This document shows, in pieces, positions 52,086-64,000 of a stretch of 64,000 nucleotides of DNA. Within the stretch, counting starts at the first letter, position 1; every line of letters starts with the position of its first letter. Below the pieces are notes generated by a model. The model worked only from the letters and a program-made list of their open reading frames with translations, was not told the origin of the DNA and did not search any database. The stretch lies in contig CALSFV010000229.1 of the NCBI GenBank assembly GCA_943737045.1, positions 787,001 to 851,000 on the forward strand. The letters run 5' to 3'. The stretch is from Parapristionchus giblindavisi. Taxonomy: Eukaryota; Nematoda; Chromadorea; Rhabditida; Diplogasteridae. Position numbers and translations under genes: made by a program.

Positions 52086-54631
52086 TACAGTACAGCCCGG
52101 TCGTGTTTTGTACACATTCTCTGCTGCACTCCGCTGCGGGGCGCATTTGGACGCATCGTTTATTTTCTTTGTGTATGAATATTTTTGAATTCTCAAAGTC
52201 TTAATCATGAGTTTCCGTGATAAAAAGTTCATTTAATGACTAAAGAAACCGAAACAAAATTTTTATTAATAAGAAAAAACAATTAACAGACTAATCACAC
52301 AGGTCCGAAAATGATGGGTACTGTAAATTTTAAATTAGGTCTTACGACGATCGTGCCGATCGATATGCAAATATACAGTATACCTTTCCAATAAATTAAG
52401 AGTCCGGATCTGTAAGACTCGACCATGTTCCGGACATCGCGCCAAGAATTTTGATTCAGGCTACTCCACTTTATGGGTGTAGGGTACCTTGGGCCCTGAT
52501 TACAAAATGGTACTCAAAGTGGCCCTAGCAGTGGAAAGCGGCGCGCCAGGTGGGCGCCAAGTTTGAAAACTCGATTTTTATATTTTTTCAACCGAACAAG
52601 CTAGAGACCAAATTTCTTCGGCATTGTGTTACGCATGCCGAATGTGCACAGAAACACTATTGAGATTAATTTTAAGCGTTTCCTAGACTAATTTTTTACT
52701 CGATTTTTAGGTTTTTTTCGATTTCTCGGCATCTCAATGTCAATTCCGCACAAGTTCTCTAGTATATTCATGGAGCCCAACTACCATTGCATGTAACCCT
52801 GCCAGGCTGAAATCGATCTTGGATTGCGCGTTTCGGAAAAAATCGGTTGAGTGTCTCCAACTTGACTCAGAATCGTTATTTCGTGTTTTTTAAATGTATT
52901 TTCCAAACGATTAGTGCGGAATTGTGGTCTACTCAAAGTTTAGAGGTGAGACAAGTAAAATGACACAAGAAGCCCATAACTTGGATCAATTTGAAAATTT
53001 CGATTTTCACGACCCAGGGGTCATGGTCGAAAATTTCAAAATTTCTCAAGTTTGAAATGTTTTCATTTATGAATCTTATTGTGAAGTACTAATGATGTGA
53101 ATAATATTCAGCCAATGCTCAATGGCAGGTCTCTCCTTTCAACCATTTTCGAAAAGATTCATGATGAATGCGTGCGAAAAAGTCAGAATTATGCTTGAAT
53201 CAGTTTCCAACTAGCTTTCTGTAACATTCTGTCTAAGTGCTTTGCAATGTACATAATCAATATGAAAATCGTGAATTTCGGAAAATTCATATTTTTTTTA
53301 CCATGACCCCGGGGTCATGGAAATCGATTTTTTCAAAATTGAGCCGAATACCGGGATTTCAGTTCTACTATGTTTACTCATCATGAAACATCACATTGCC
53401 ACTGTCATTTGCTAATTGTCGCAGCATTCGAGTCGAAAAAATGCAATATTTCAGAATTTTCCGTGAAAGTAGGCACTCAAATTGATTTTTTTGAATTTTC
53501 CAAAATCAACGATTTTCATATTGATTATGTACATTGCAAAGTACTTAGATATAATGTTACAGAAAGTAAGTTGGAAACTGATTCAAGCATAATTCTGACT
53601 TTTTCGCACGCATTCAACATGAATCTTTTCGAAAAATGGTTGAAAGGAGAGACCGGCCATTGAGCATTGGCTGAATATTATTCACATCATTAGTACTTCA
53701 CAATAAGATTCATAAATGAAAACATTTCAAACTTGAGAAATTTTGAAATTTTCGACCATGACCCCTGGGTCGTGAAAATCGAAATTTTCAAATTGATCCA
53801 AGTTATGGGCTTCTTGTGTCATTTTACTTGTCTCACCTCTAAACTTTGAGTAGACCACAATTCCGCACTAATCGTTTGGAAAATACATTTAAAAAACACG
53901 AAATATCGATTCTGAGTCAAGTTGGAGACACTCAACCGATTTTTTCCGAAACGCGCAATCCAAGATCGATATCAGCCTGGCAGGGTTACATGCAATGGTA
54001 GTTGGGCTCCATGAATATACTAGAGAACTTGTGCGGAATTGACATTGAGATGCCGAGAAATCGAAAAAAACCTAAAAATCGAGTAAAAAAGTTAGTCTAG
54101 GAATTGCTTAAAATTAATCTCAATAGTGTTTCTGTGCACATTCGGCATGCCTAACACAATGCCGAAGAAATTTGGTCTCTAGCTTGTTCGGTTGAAAAAA
54201 TATAAAAATCGAGTTTTTAAACTTAGCGCCCACCTGGCGCGCCGCTTTCCACTGCTAGGGCCACTTTGAGTACCATTTTGTAATCAGGGCCCAAGGTACC
54301 CTACACCCATAAAGTGGAGTGGCCTGAATCAAAATTCTTGGCGCGATGTCCGAAATTTGTCCGAAATGGTCGAGTCTTACAGATCCGGACTCTTAATAGT
54401 CACCATTTTCGGACCAGTGTGATTTGCCTTTTAATTGTTTTTTCTCATTAATAAAAATTTTGTTTCGGTTTCTTTAGTCATTAAAAGAACTTTTTATCAC
54501 GGAAACTCATGATTAAGACTTTGAGAATTCAAAAATATTCATACACAAAGAAAATAAACGATGCGTCCAAATGCGCCCCGCAGCGGAGCGCAGCGCAGAA
54601 TGTGTACAAAACACGACCGGGCTGTACTGTA
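52086..54631. mobile_element. 2.5-kb foldback element E (near-perfect hairpin)
   Basis: Arms of about 1.15-1.2 kb: TACAGTACAGCCCGGTCGTG at 52,086 and its complement ending at 54,631, with TA on both flanks (52,084-52,085 and 54,632-54,633). Near-identity runs inward to about 53,275 and 53,485, leaving a loop of roughly 210 bp. The palindrome CCATGACCCCGGGGTCATGG sits at the edge of the loop (about 53,301). No transposase is seen; a TA target and TACAGT start fit a Tc1-like nonautonomous element. Confidence 0.85.
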
Positions 54632-54668
54632 TATGGCAGTTACAGGAATATTAAGCAACATCTAGACA

Positions 54669-54767
54669 ATAGGTCGAAAAGTACTACGAAGCCTAATCAC
54701 TTTTCGTTTTTTTGTTGTGAAAACCAGACCGCATTTTGGAAATCTGTAACCTAGTTCTTCGCCCTAT
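54669..54767. mobile_element. MITE, ATAGGTCGAA family, copy 3 (short)
   Basis: ATAGGTCGAAAAGTACTACG at the left and, reversed, ATAGGGCGAAGAACTAG at the right, with CAGACCGCATTTTGG inside. About 99 bp, between the large hairpin and the right duplication copy. Confidence 0.6.
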
Positions 54768-55368
54768 GAATTAGACTTCTATAGCGAATTCGGCAAGAAA
54801 TTTCGTGCTTTCGTCCATTCATTCTAGCAACTTTGCATTGAAATTTTTCGCATGATGCTCAATAACAGAAAATTGTATGTTCCCCGTTTATCAAAGATCA
54901 AAACTGGTTTATTAAAAACACTCTCACACAACAATGAAAGAATAATACAAGTTGAAGAACAAAAGACAACCTATCTCTACAATGACAAAGACTAAAAATG
55001 ATACAATGAAAGACACAAATATTTGCAATTATGGAAATGAACACCAAACTAATGAAAATGCAAACTAAATATGATAATTCTAATCCTAGACATAGAAATA
55101 TTAAGAAATATAACTTTCCGAATGACATATAATGACACATAATACAATTAAAAAGATCAAAGATCAATAACGCGAAGGTTATTGTAAGGCTGGGTCCATC
55201 CTAGCATGTTAATTATCGAACAGCGGTTTATTTTGTCAGATATGTTTTCAACAAAGTCGTGAAAACATGATACTATACCGGAAAATAGGAGAATGAGGTG
55301 TAGCAACAAAATATCAAAACCCGTACTTTGAGGATAACAATTAGAAATACTTGAATACAAATGAATCG

Positions 55369-58300
55369 TTACAGCCTAATGGCAACAACTGTATCATTTC
55401 TCGTTCCGATAATCATCACATTCCGATCGAAGACAGGCGGCGAGAACAATGGCGGTCCTGTGGCTGGCCATAGTCGTTTAAGCTCCGCCCCTTTCAGTTC
55501 ATGGCCGTGCAGTGGCAGTCTAATGAGAGTACCACACGATGACATCATAATCAAATATGATCGATAAATGAGTGGAGTGTGATAGACGGACAATGCATCG
55601 GGAAGCTCATATCGATTGATTATCTCGAATGCACCTGAAAGTAGCTCAATTACAGTACATATATCAAGTACAGTATGGTAAGGGATATACGGTATGATGT
55701 GACTATCATAAACCACTTCTGCTGTAATAACTCCTCACTTGATACAATGAACAGTTGTGATGTCAACTGAGTTCCTTCCGGTTTCGATACAACGATCAAT
55801 CGATTATCGTTAAGAAGAGGCGTCGAGAAGACTCGAGATTTCAGTTCCAGGGATCGCCTCTAAGAATATTGATTATTTCAATTTATGATCAAAGTCAATC
55901 AATAATCTCCACTGATGCAATACACGATAATGATGAACGACCAATCAATACTTCCATCCTTACCGTAACCTCAGTTGGTATTCGTTCATCGATCGTTCCA
56001 TCGACATCTACCGTAGCCAATGTTCCATCAGGGAATTCGATCAGGGACGCGAATATTGGACGTCGTCCGCTTTTGTCCTTCCAATACACGACTCCCGAAT
56101 CCTGCACTCGACGATTACCGTATTACAGTATCAATCGATATCAAAGCCACTTACCGTATACACTCCAGTAACGGATCCACTGAGGGATACGGTAGCGATT
56201 ACGGTATCACTTTGGATGAGAGTGGGTGCAGCTCGAATGTGTCCCCTTACGAGCGTTTTCCACATCAGCTTCTTCTGCTACAAAGGAGCAAAGATTAGAG
56301 ATCATTCTTGAATATAAACTACAAAGATCAAAGATCAAACCTCAACATTGAGTTTGTGAACGTGACCACTGTAGTCGCAAACGAAGAGTGTCGATGAATC
56401 ACCACTGATCAGATCACTTCGAATTGTCGATCTGCACTCGTATCTAGAACAAAGATCAAAAATCAGAGACCAAAGGTCAACGATCAAAGAACAAAGAACA
56501 AACACAGAATGAATGCAAACCTCCAGTACAGAGCGCCGTTGTCTTCATTGAAGATATTCACGTCGCCATTGTAGGTGCCTAAAGAAAATATACTAAAAGA
56601 TCAAACTACAAAGATCAAAGATCAAAGATCAAACCACAACTTACAAACGGCCACACAGTTTTCTGGTACTTGGATGATCTTCGCTGAAGACAAGACGCGA
56701 TGCCTCAACCACTGTTGCCAGAGGACGGTGTATGATGAATAATCTGAAATAATCAAAGATCAAACTACACCGCTGATCAAATTTGATCTTTGATCTCTAC
56801 CTGAAGGGCAGCTCAAACACACAAATAGTCCTGAGTGACTTCCGATGGCGATTCGAATCGTGCCATCACTGCAAATAACTGATTTTGGCTACGATAAGCA
56901 AATCTCCAATACTTTCATAACCGTAATCTGATTTAAAGTACGATTCTCTTCTTATATCGACTACAGTACATTTCTTCTACCGTATCCGACTGATCTAGAC
57001 TACCGTATACAAATTACCGTACCTTTTCTGAATGATCAATGGTTGTGCATCGACGCACTTCTCCATTGGCATTGACCACAATTCCGAGTGTTCAGCCACC
57101 GTTTCGACACTTTCCAATTTCTCTACGTCTTTATCGATTGATATCATGTTAGTCGCTGAAAAATAAAGATTAAAGATCAAAAGATCAAAGATCAAGAATC
57201 ACTAACATCTCATTCGTACTGCCTGTACGAGATCGTTTAGAATGACGTCACCGGAGACTATCAGCTTGTAACAGACGTCATCGTGTAGAGCGTAGGCAAG
57301 TCCTGGAAAGATCGAATATCAAAGTCCAAAGATCAAAGATCAAAGACAAACTGAGCATTGCGGCTGAGTCGAGACCAAGCTGTGCCAGTGTGAGGGACAT
57401 ATCAATATCTTGCAGCGAGTCCAAACCCAATCTGCAAAGATAATGAGATCAAAGATCAAAGATCAAAGATCAATCATACTTGGCTAGTTCTGCGTAGAGT
57501 TTCGACTCGCTCACCACGGTGACTTTGTTCTCCAATTGAGCAATGAGCGCAGCCATATCGGCCTTACCTGAACAGAGATCAAAGATCAAAGATCAAAGAT
57601 CAATATAATATACCGTACCACTAGTGTTGAGTGGCAATGCGGAGATCAGTTCGAGATGATGTACGTGAATGCCAAAAGGAAGAATTGATTCCACCTAGAG
57701 ATCAAAGATCAAAGATCAAAATCAAAGATTTTATTAAATTATTACCTTTTTCATGTCCAGAACTGCATTACCCATCACGAATATCACGAGAAAAGTGTCT
57801 CTGAGCAAAATTCATACAATCATCATGAAAATACAGTAACCTACAGTAACCCCATCACCATATAATGTACAGTAACTTACTTGTAGTAGTGGAAGCGGGC
57901 AAACTCGAGAGCAGGATCGACTCTTGTCAAATCTCGTGCGCACTCCGCCAGATTCACTCGTATACCGTTGATTTTGATCTGAAATCTAGATCTTTGATCT
58001 TTGATTTTGAGCGATTAAAGATCAAAAGACCAAAGATCAAACTTCATCTCCACTTCTGCCAACGATCCTAACGCCATCGCTGCTTTTCACAACTTTATCA
58101 CCCGTGTTGAACCATTCATGGGAAGTACCGTCAACGAGACATCTACAAGTTGATCTTTGATCTTTGATCTTTGACGTTTCATGTTGATATTTGATCTTTG
58201 ATATGAGGAATGAATTCTTTGATCTTTTGCTCGACATTACAGTATCCTACTACCGTATACCTTCTTTTCTCTCCACCAATCCATAATTGATTCGCCTCAT

Positions 58301-60120
58301 CAATACGAAGTTGAGTGCCTTTGATCTCCTCGCCAAGCGTGACCGTCTTACAACTTTAATCGAACATATTAATTCTACAAAAAAATTTCTGTGACACAGC
58401 AAAAGGAGATGACCAAGAACTGTCCCTTTTTCCACTAAGGCTACATTGTTATCAGAGAAAAAAAAGGTATCAGATGAAAAAGTGAGTAACTTTTTTCATT
58501 TTTTCAAAAAAACATTCTTCTAGAATACCTACTCTTTCGTGATCTTGCGAACCGTAGCCCAGCACGAGACCTGTAAGACGAAATCGATACAATACTGCAT
58601 CGAACAAAAGCTACCGTACCTCAGTGATACCGTATACGTCGTAGATTTCTGTAGGACAATCGATCGATCGACAGCGTTGGATGAGATCAAGTGGGAACTG
58701 TTCGCCTGATAAGAATATGCAATATCCACGATTTTTCATAGCGATTAAAATATTTTTTAAAGTAATACAAGGCATGTAATGATTCAATCAATATTCCAAA
58801 TATTTCCAAATCGATAGCCTACCACCAATCAATAATGTTTGCAGTGACGTCTTCGTCGATAGAACCTTCCTCAACGTAGTCTCACCCAGTCGAATCAACA
58901 TTGATGGACACATCTAAATAAATAATTTCAAAATTTCGATTCGCATTAAAATGCTATCGATTTTCGCTGTTCACTTAAATTATTAAAACCTCTATCGATC
59001 GAAATTTCGAAGCAATAAATGTATCGAGGTTTTCATTCCCAGTATATTTCAAAATGAAAATCGATAAATCTTCAAATACCTGTACAAATGTAGATGCACA
59101 CTGGACGATAGCCACTGGCAAAGCCGCGGGCGCTCTCGCGGCCTCTTCCCTCATCAACAATAATGTATTGCCTATCGTTGCCCATAAGAGAATGTCGACC
59201 ATTGAGGGATCAAAGTGGAAAGATGTACACTGGAGGAGACGGTCGCCGATACGGAAACGATCTCTGATAATGAAGAGATAATCATAATCTTTATGATTTA
59301 ATCAAGATAATCAATATATTCTTCGTATAAAATGTACTTGTCCAAAAATCTTGCTACTACATTCCAGTCGGTTCTCATTCTACGGTTCTCATCCGCTCAC
59401 CTAAAATCCTCGATATTGATTCTGATACAATCCTCGGGCACATCCACTCTCTTCCTCTCGCCCGTCGTTCCAGATGTGAGGATGGAATAGACGATACCCT
59501 CGGGCAATGTATCGATTGGCTGAAGCAATTATCGATTAATATGGGCATATTGGATCAGCTACTATCAGCGTTAACAAAGTCAGTCGATAGATGTCCATTA
59601 AGGAAAACATATAGAGAGATTAAGACTACAAAAGTTAGTCAAGAGCTACATCTCGGAGTTACAGTAATCTAAAGATCAAAGATTACCTCACCGCATTATG
59701 ATGCTCCACCAGCACTCTTCTATTCTCCAATGACCATCTGGAGGCGGAAATATGGGCGGAGTCAACGACGATGAATGGAGTCCCACGACGGAAGAGTCTA
59801 TATGAGGTATACGGTAGATATCGATCGATAGACTACGGCAATTATAGATTACGGTAGGTATGGACACGTACGCTAGCATCGCCAGTACTGTCTCCTTCCT
59901 GGAACCCATCCTCAGTGAGACCAATGAGCGTTGCGGGATCGATGAGAGGATTTCAATGTATTGATTGATCTGAGACCATTTATATATTGATATTTTCGAA
60001 AAATCAATCAATAACCTGATCGGAGATTTGCCTGTCATCCATCCTACTGTCTTCTACCATTTCCCCATTCTCGTCAACTTCAATCAATGTGAGATCGTCC
60101 CAAGCGAAATCCCATGTCAT
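55369..60120 (-). CDS. AASDH: AASDH/ACSF4-like adenylation-PQQ protein, copy 2
   Basis: Same exon structure as copy 1 with the empty last intron, so this is the ancestral gene length. Start 60,120 (MTWDFAWDDLTL), stop 55,369. The AMP-binding half (58.4-60.1 kb) is almost base-identical to copy 1. The carrier and beta-propeller half differs at scattered residues, for example DLTRVDPAL against DLAKVEPTL, DGTIDERIPTE against DGTIDERTPAA, and IIQVPENCVAV against a longer GAENADCVAV. Core motifs (TSGTTGERK, YGITEV, LAQLGLDSA) are intact. As for copy 1, joins near 58,360-58,520 are uncertain. Confidence 0.85.
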
Positions 60121-60455
60121 ACTGTGATTGTGATATATATTATAATGCAAATCTATCGTAATCTTAATCTATCGATCGATTGTTAATCTACCGTATTCTA
60201 CCGTACTATGATAATATCAAACAACTGACTTCTACAGTGTTATTGTTATACAAAGACAAATTTAAAAAATATATTTATTTATTAAAAAAATTCAGAAAAT
60301 TTTAAAAATCGATAAATATCACAACAATCAATAATTCAACTGAGTTTTCGAGATATTCTCAAAAATGGAAGACAATCAAAAAGTCGAAGAAAATCGATCA
60401 AAATGCTCATTAGCTAACAAAAAACAGGGAAATCAATCAATAAATGGATAATCTA

Positions 60456-63172
60456 CTAATCACTATCTTCATCTTCTCCCTCGTCTTCCCATCGTGCTCC
60501 AGCTCCTCGATCCATATCATCAACTGAGATGGAGACGCGTCTCTCTCCGGATGTCTCTGAGGACTCGCGGATAAACGGACGAGCGAATACCGCACCGCAT
60601 CGTTCAACTGTAATCAACTAATGTATGAAAGAAGATAAACAATAGATTCTATCTCCATTGCTACAATAGCCTACGGATAAATTGCAACCAGACTACAGAA
60701 CTATAGACTACAGTACCACAGATTTCAGTAACCATGCGTATGCATCGTAGTCTGAATCTACCCAATAAAACCAAATCCAGCGGCTACAGTAATCCCTCCT
60801 ACCGTAACCCAACAAGTACCGTACCTTCGGGTATCATCACCATCACAGGCGCATCGTTGGTGCTCTCTTTTCTCGTAATCGTAGTTGCGGTACTCTTATC
60901 GATTTCTTTTCCGTCCCTTTTCTCCTCTCCTTCTTCTTCTTTGTCCACTGCCTTTTCTCCATTTGATTGTGCATCCTCTTCGTGAACCTGAAATCAAAAA
61001 TCGATATCCAAAAAAAACAATATTAAAAGCAGCAATTTCCCCCAACTAAACCAAGACCTTAGGGACGATTTGATAGTTCTAATATCACTAGCTACAGTAC
61101 CTAGCACACCGGACACTTTCTTACCGTAATCTTACCCGTTTGAGCCCATCAATCAATAGTCACCGTATTTACCTGTACTTCGAAGACTCGATAATGATGA
61201 TTCAGGACTGATTCGAGATGGAGCTGCCAGCCCGACTCCTCTACCAAACATCCTGAAAATAAAGCAACGATCAAAAAATCAAGAATAAAGCCATCCACCG
61301 TACCCAGTCTCGAGGTTTCCCGTCGCGCCAAAACTCCGTTCGTGGTGCGTCTCGCGAAGAACACCTGAATTTGAGAAATATACTGTGACCCCTCATTAAT
61401 CAATAAATCGATAACTCCTAATCCATAACAACATTACCGTAACCGTCAAAGTACCGTACCCTAGCAGCTCGGGCGTGGACGAGTGCCATGGCGCACATTG
61501 CACATGGTTCGTCTCGGAGGAAGACGTCAGCGCCAGTAGCCAGATAATCAAGGGGAGGAAGGGGCTTGGATGGAGTGGAATCGGATGACGTCGACGTTGA
61601 CGCAGACGCAGTGTCATCAATGTTAGGCGCTGAAATTATGCATTTCGACCGCGACCATCATACAGTGCTTCAGATGAATTAGCTTACGGTATTTATTATA
61701 AAATGCATTTATAAACTGGCCCATCAACATTCAGCGCCCAGAACTGTCACAATTTATATGAAAAGAAAAGGCAAAAGTACTTACCTCCAGCGCCCGCACC
61801 AGGCGCGTGTCTCTTTCGTGACGCTGCCGCAGCCGCTTGACGATGTGCGTTCATCGCTGTTCCTGTAGAAGAAGACAAATAGTCAGTTCACGATCACCAA
61901 TTGCGGTGCTACCGTAATCAAACAACTCACGATAAGTGTTCGATAGGGCGCGTACGGCACGCATTGACGCGTGCGACAACATTCCGCTTCCTTGAATGCC
62001 TGTAAATTAATAAATCAATAAATAAAACTACCATAATTATGTCTGGCCAAAAGGCGCATATAGAAACCAATCAATGTTTACTCACCCTCCGCAACGCGTT
62101 GTCCGCGTCGAACGACCACGCAACTGCCGCGACCTGAGCGGAACACGTCCAGACAAGCCGCGACGGCCGCGCGCGTCTCCAGATCCTCGTTCGCGGACAA
62201 CATGGTCTCAAGGTCCTAGAAACCAACAATGTTTGATCACTCAGATCACATTGCAAAACAACGAAACGGTTTGATGTAAGGACCGTTACGGTTATGTCTG
62301 GTTACAATAAAGAAAGCATACTGTAGCATACGGTGCCTACCGTACCCACTCGCATATCTACCGTATACCTTATTCGGGTGGAAAGACACCGGCCAGATGT
62401 CTTTGGCCCAGTCGAATTGGCGCCTCGAAAGTGGTTTCATAGCCGGTACGACAATTTCTGAAAATATTGATTGAATATGAACCGTCACCTCACTACAGTA
62501 GTCTAATTCTACAGCAGTCCAACCACATAATATGCAACATTATCCACAATATGACCGAGATACAGTAAATACATTAGCTACCGTAGTCGAGTACAACATC
62601 CACGAAATACCGTAATCAAGGGAATCATAGGTACCGTACCAGATAAGTTACCGTACTCATCGAGATTCGGAAGTTCGTCGTCGCTATCTGAAGGCGATAC
62701 AATGACACGATCGCCGTTAATGCGTTTGAGATGCGTGAGATGCTCCGGAAGATCAGTTAACAGAGGAAGAACGGAAGGGAATGAACGTCGATCGAATACT
62801 GTAATAATGGGCAATGACGAAATATCAGATGATGGCTGTTTCATGTCATCAGTTATAATAATTATATATATTCACGACGATCAACGAGAAACTCATTTTA
62901 ATAGCATAATATTATGGGCAGTCGAAACGAGATTTCAACAAGTCAAGGAGATACGAAAATTTGAGTATAGTTACTACCTTTGAGAACGAATACCCGAACC
63001 AGAGGCAATTCCACTTGTGTCTCGACCTTCGACAGAACCGCAGTGATCGTGAACCTAGGACGACATCAAAGATCAAAGATCAAACTCTCAAAGTATATCC
63101 ACACCTGCTCAGATCGAGCTCAGCCGTGCTCGTACCCTCGGTCGCATGATCGCCGTCCACAGCTACTTTCAT
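60456..63172 (-). CDS. ADAT3: ADAT3-like tRNA-specific adenosine deaminase subunit, copy 2
   Basis: Phase-consistent exons run from 63,172 ([13 protein letters not shown]) to the stop at 60,456. Order: N-terminal substrate-binding part ([49 protein letters not shown]), then [28 protein letters not shown], a [15 protein letters not shown] exon, [20 protein letters not shown], and an acidic tail ([20 protein letters not shown]). ADAT3 subunits keep the zinc ligands but lack the catalytic Glu of ADAT2; here the motif is HAS. The donor GTGAGT at 62,085 is intact. The only clear coding change against copy 1 in the deaminase part is FFARR for FFVRR. The acidic C-terminal tail of about 90 residues is longer than in vertebrate ADAT3. 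Confidence 0.9.
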
Positions 63173-64000
63173 CCCTATCAGAGGTCAAAGATCAAAGATC
63201 AATCCCCTTAGCCACATCTAGCAGTAGAACAATGTGATGTATAACACAGCAATTTTAACGCAGAACGACCATATGCAAATGTATATAATTGAATATCTTT
63301 ATTCTTCTAATAAGAAAAACAAAAGGAGCGATTTCTCGCTCACATACAAATCTGTACCAATGGCAATCGTGGATGAGAACATACATGAAAATCCTGAATT
63401 TGGGCGGCGGGAAATTGAAAAATTTTGAAAATTTGACCAATTTGATACAAATGATATTTGGGGACGCGCACCGATGAGAGGGGTTGGGAGTATAAACGAT
63501 TCATCTGATAAGATGACGATGTTCTTTACAAGAAAATACAACTTACAAGAGACTTACAAACTACAGGGACGGAAATCATATATATCTATTATATTATAAT
63601 AAATATTGCAAGCATGAGTTGGACGGATCGAAATCGTATGCAAAACATATTATGTACAGGAAAAAACGAGAGGCGATCCGAGAAAACGGTGCAAAGTTCA
63701 AAGTTCAAAGTACAAAGTACAAAGATCAAAAGTTTACGAAGATCATTAGCTGTATGACCTGATGTGTGCAGTGGAGAGTATATGTATAGGATGATAAACA
63801 TGCGTGAGGTCACTGGAGGAAAGGGTGCAAAGGGGGCGGGGCTAACGAATCTTACAATTAGGAGACGAACATAGTTGTTTGGTCGTTGTGGACGGAAATA
63901 CAGTACATAATAAAACATATGAAGACACACTCGGTTACGGTACGCAATGAGAACGATATTTGAGGGTAATCGATAATCGATGGAACCGAGTGATACAGTA
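63173..64000. other. Spacer right of ADAT3-2 (copy of 26,396-27,223)
   Basis: About 97-98% identical to the spacer between ADAT3-1 and the methyltransferase stop, with a few small indels (for example at 63,545, 63,590 and 63,868). No gene is supported; it would be the 3' flank of a possible second methyltransferase copy. Confidence 0.7.

Larger units (their letters stand above)
54892..64000. repeat. Segmental duplication, right copy (continues past the window)
   Basis: This is collinear with 14,356-27,223. At the right edge base 64,000 corresponds to about 27,223, that is, about 210 bp before the stop of the methyltransferase in the left unit. A second methyltransferase 3' end may therefore lie just outside the window. 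Confidence 0.95.

Noticed and set aside
53370..53663. 97-codon ORF inside the large hairpin
   Set aside because: It spans the loop and part of an arm, with no family resemblance and no codon signal; the mirrored arm explains the open frame.
62074..62274. Arg/Pro-rich plus-strand ORF (also at 25,317-25,517)
   Set aside because: It is the antisense shadow of an ADAT3 exon ([16 protein letters not shown] through [12 protein letters not shown]).

Overview
The window is a eukaryotic, almost certainly nematode, nuclear segment. Genes are split into many short exons by small introns ending in TTTCAG-type acceptors, and the gene families match animal proteins. The base composition is AT-rich, and foldback (inverted-repeat) transposable elements are very dense. 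I cannot name the species from sequence alone; a rhabditid-like nematode fits best.

Layout, left to right. 1-150: the end of a LINE endonuclease region (minus strand). About 430-8,370: a graveyard of nested foldback elements inserted into remnants of an old, third copy of the locus described below (an AASDH 3' fragment joined to a KMT2-type FYRC fragment). 9,532-12,038: a multi-exon minus-strand gene that I reconstructed by phase-consistent splicing but could not identify; a giant (AAT)n array lies in one of its introns. 12.0-14.3 kb: mostly featureless, with one GC-rich palindromic element.

14,356-27,223 and 54,892-64,000 are two copies of one segmental duplication. Each carries, on the minus strand, an ADAT3-like tRNA adenosine deaminase subunit gene followed by an AASDH-like gene (adenylation domain, carrier domain, PQQ beta-propeller). 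The duplication continues off the right edge, into sequence just downstream of the third gene. Between the copies lies one long minus-strand gene, 27,432 to about 51,350, of roughly 50 exons: a KMT2C/KMT2D (MLL3/4, C. elegans set-16 type) histone H3K4 methyltransferase. It has PHD fingers, a Q/M-rich centre, an extended PHD finger, FYRN, FYRC, SET and post-SET domains. A 2.5-kb near-perfect hairpin element (52,086-54,631) lies upstream of it.

The most informative observations come from comparing the copies. The left ADAT3 copy has lost a splice donor (GT to CT), with an in-frame stop two codons later, before the deaminase motifs. It has also taken a 2.3-kb Mutator-like foldback element with a 9-bp target duplication in another intron; the right copy keeps the empty site. 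The left AASDH copy has a different 1.4-kb foldback in its last intron. Part of the duplication is about 99.8% identical while neighbouring parts are clearly diverged, pointing to gene conversion, staged duplication or an assembly artefact. Genome-style features include an intronic heptamer (sense strand TTTGATC) repeated in tens of introns and 5' splice sites that often read GTACGGTA.

ADAT3 and AASDH are closely spaced on one strand (336 bp apart, with a good acceptor 1 bp before the second ATG), so they may form a nematode-style operon. No functional link between tRNA editing, AASDH and the methyltransferase is implied by the sequence.
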